Source of the DNA: Haliotispira sp965263485
GTDB taxonomy: Bacteria; Spirochaetota; Spirochaetia; SP-2023
NCBI GenBank assembly: GCA_965263485.1
Contig: CBDHHO010000001.1
Location: 620,001-684,000, forward strand
Length of the DNA: 64,000 bases
Direction of reading: 5' to 3'
The position numbers and the translations under genes are program-made. Shown one piece after another: positions 63,713-64,000 of this stretch. Position 1 is the stretch's first letter, and the number at the start of each line of letters is the position of its first letter. A model generated the notes under the pieces. That model had not been told where the DNA came from, searched no databases, and saw only the letters and a program-made list of their open reading frames with translations.

Positions 63713-64000
63713 ATGAAACACAAATTTAGTAAAATTCGCGCATCGCGCATCGCGCATCGCGCATCGCGCATCGCGCATCGCGGCCCGTGAATCAAGGCTA
63801 TACCGCAGAAAAATATATTTTTCTGCGGCCTTTTTGCGCCCGTTTGCCCTCCTTCTCTTTTCGGCCCTTCTGCTCGGCTGCGACCCGCCCGATGATGGGT
63901 CCTCTCAAGGACCTGATCAGAATCCGAGCCAGAATCCCGATGACAACCCGAATCAGAACCCACCCCCGCTCGCACATCCTTACGCCGGTAAAATTTATCG
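63713..64000 (+). pseudogene. phase-variable lipoprotein gene, currently out of frame, cut by the window end
   Basis: From the ATG at 63713 (AGGAG upstream) the frame reads MKHKFSKI, then six copies of a 7-bp unit, then stops at 63788-63790. In the +1 frame, directly after the repeat, a signal peptide follows (FLRPFALLLFSALLLGC, lipobox Cys) and a low-complexity mature start (DPPDDGSSQGPDQNP, QNPDDNPNQNPPP). One repeat fewer or two more would join the ATG to the lipoprotein. It runs beyond the window. The shared leader suggests the same class as the lipoprotein at 39997. Confidence 0.75.
63737..63778 (+). repeat. six tandem copies of CGCGCAT
   Basis: The 7-bp unit is exact in six copies and followed by CGCG. 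Because seven is not a multiple of three, each gain or loss changes the frame of the lipoprotein gene. Confidence 0.95.

Noticed and set aside
1..64000. tRNA, rRNA, tmRNA and riboswitches
   Set aside because: No cloverleaf, rRNA or tmRNA sequence was recognised by eye on either strand; a dedicated tool could still find a short one.

Overview
The window is a mosaic bacterial chromosome segment, about half GC in the conserved genes and AT-rich in the surface-polysaccharide and sugar-sulfonate-like regions. Two methyl-accepting chemotaxis proteins, FGE-like and leucine-rich-repeat lipoproteins, a GH57 enzyme and a TIGR03545-like remnant suggest a spirochaete (Spirochaetota). This is inference from gene content; no rRNA or tRNA is present to fix it. 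Two diiron-type fatty-acid enzymes (a hydroxylase and a desaturase) would need oxygen.

Layout. 1-13.8 kb, almost all minus strand: a partial sugar-binding lipoprotein, dCMP deaminase, two MCPs, SmpB, an FGE-like protein, a solute-binding protein, a fatty-acid hydroxylase and an outer-membrane protein. 14-24.5 kb: an M15 peptidase, a decayed IS630, gmd, a decayed PLD/helicase/ADP-ribosylglycohydrolase cassette, a GH57 enzyme, an IS1595 scrap and a broken hsdM. 25-37 kb: hflX, then a surface-polysaccharide locus (ABC-2 exporter pair, a GT2-HAD gene split by a 3.3-kb IS5-ISL3-IS5 insertion, and a GT4 gene). 37-47 kb: an Rpn-type nuclease, a decayed ISL3, a metzincin-like lipoprotein, LysM-M23 peptidase, HemW, a DUF454 protein and an LRR lipoprotein. 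47.7-60.9 kb: an eleven-gene minus-strand operon with a divergent DeoR-type regulator. 61-64 kb: a truncated sugar ABC ATPase, its permease, and a lipoprotein gene that looks phase-variable and switched off.

The operon at 47.7-58.3 kb has the parts expected of transaldolase-type sulfoglycolysis (sulfo-TAL): a fucose-isomerase-like protein, an FSA-type transaldolase, a YihU-like reductase, a mutarotase, a Gfo/Idh-type protein (candidate NAD-dependent sulfoquinovosidase), a TRAP transporter, a TauE/SafE exporter (now truncated) and a DeoR regulator. Two members, a membrane desaturase and a frameshifted GlcN6P-deaminase-like protein, are not part of known versions. The substrate assignment is inference.

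The dominant structural signal is a family of more than twenty MITE-like repeats. Their ends (GGGCACCTCTAAAAAT and complement) match the ends of the IS5-type element present here in three copies. Their interiors fold into hairpins whose stems change in a compensating way between copies while the loops stay fixed. These repeats border most of the broken genes in the window and touch the start codons of two intact ones.
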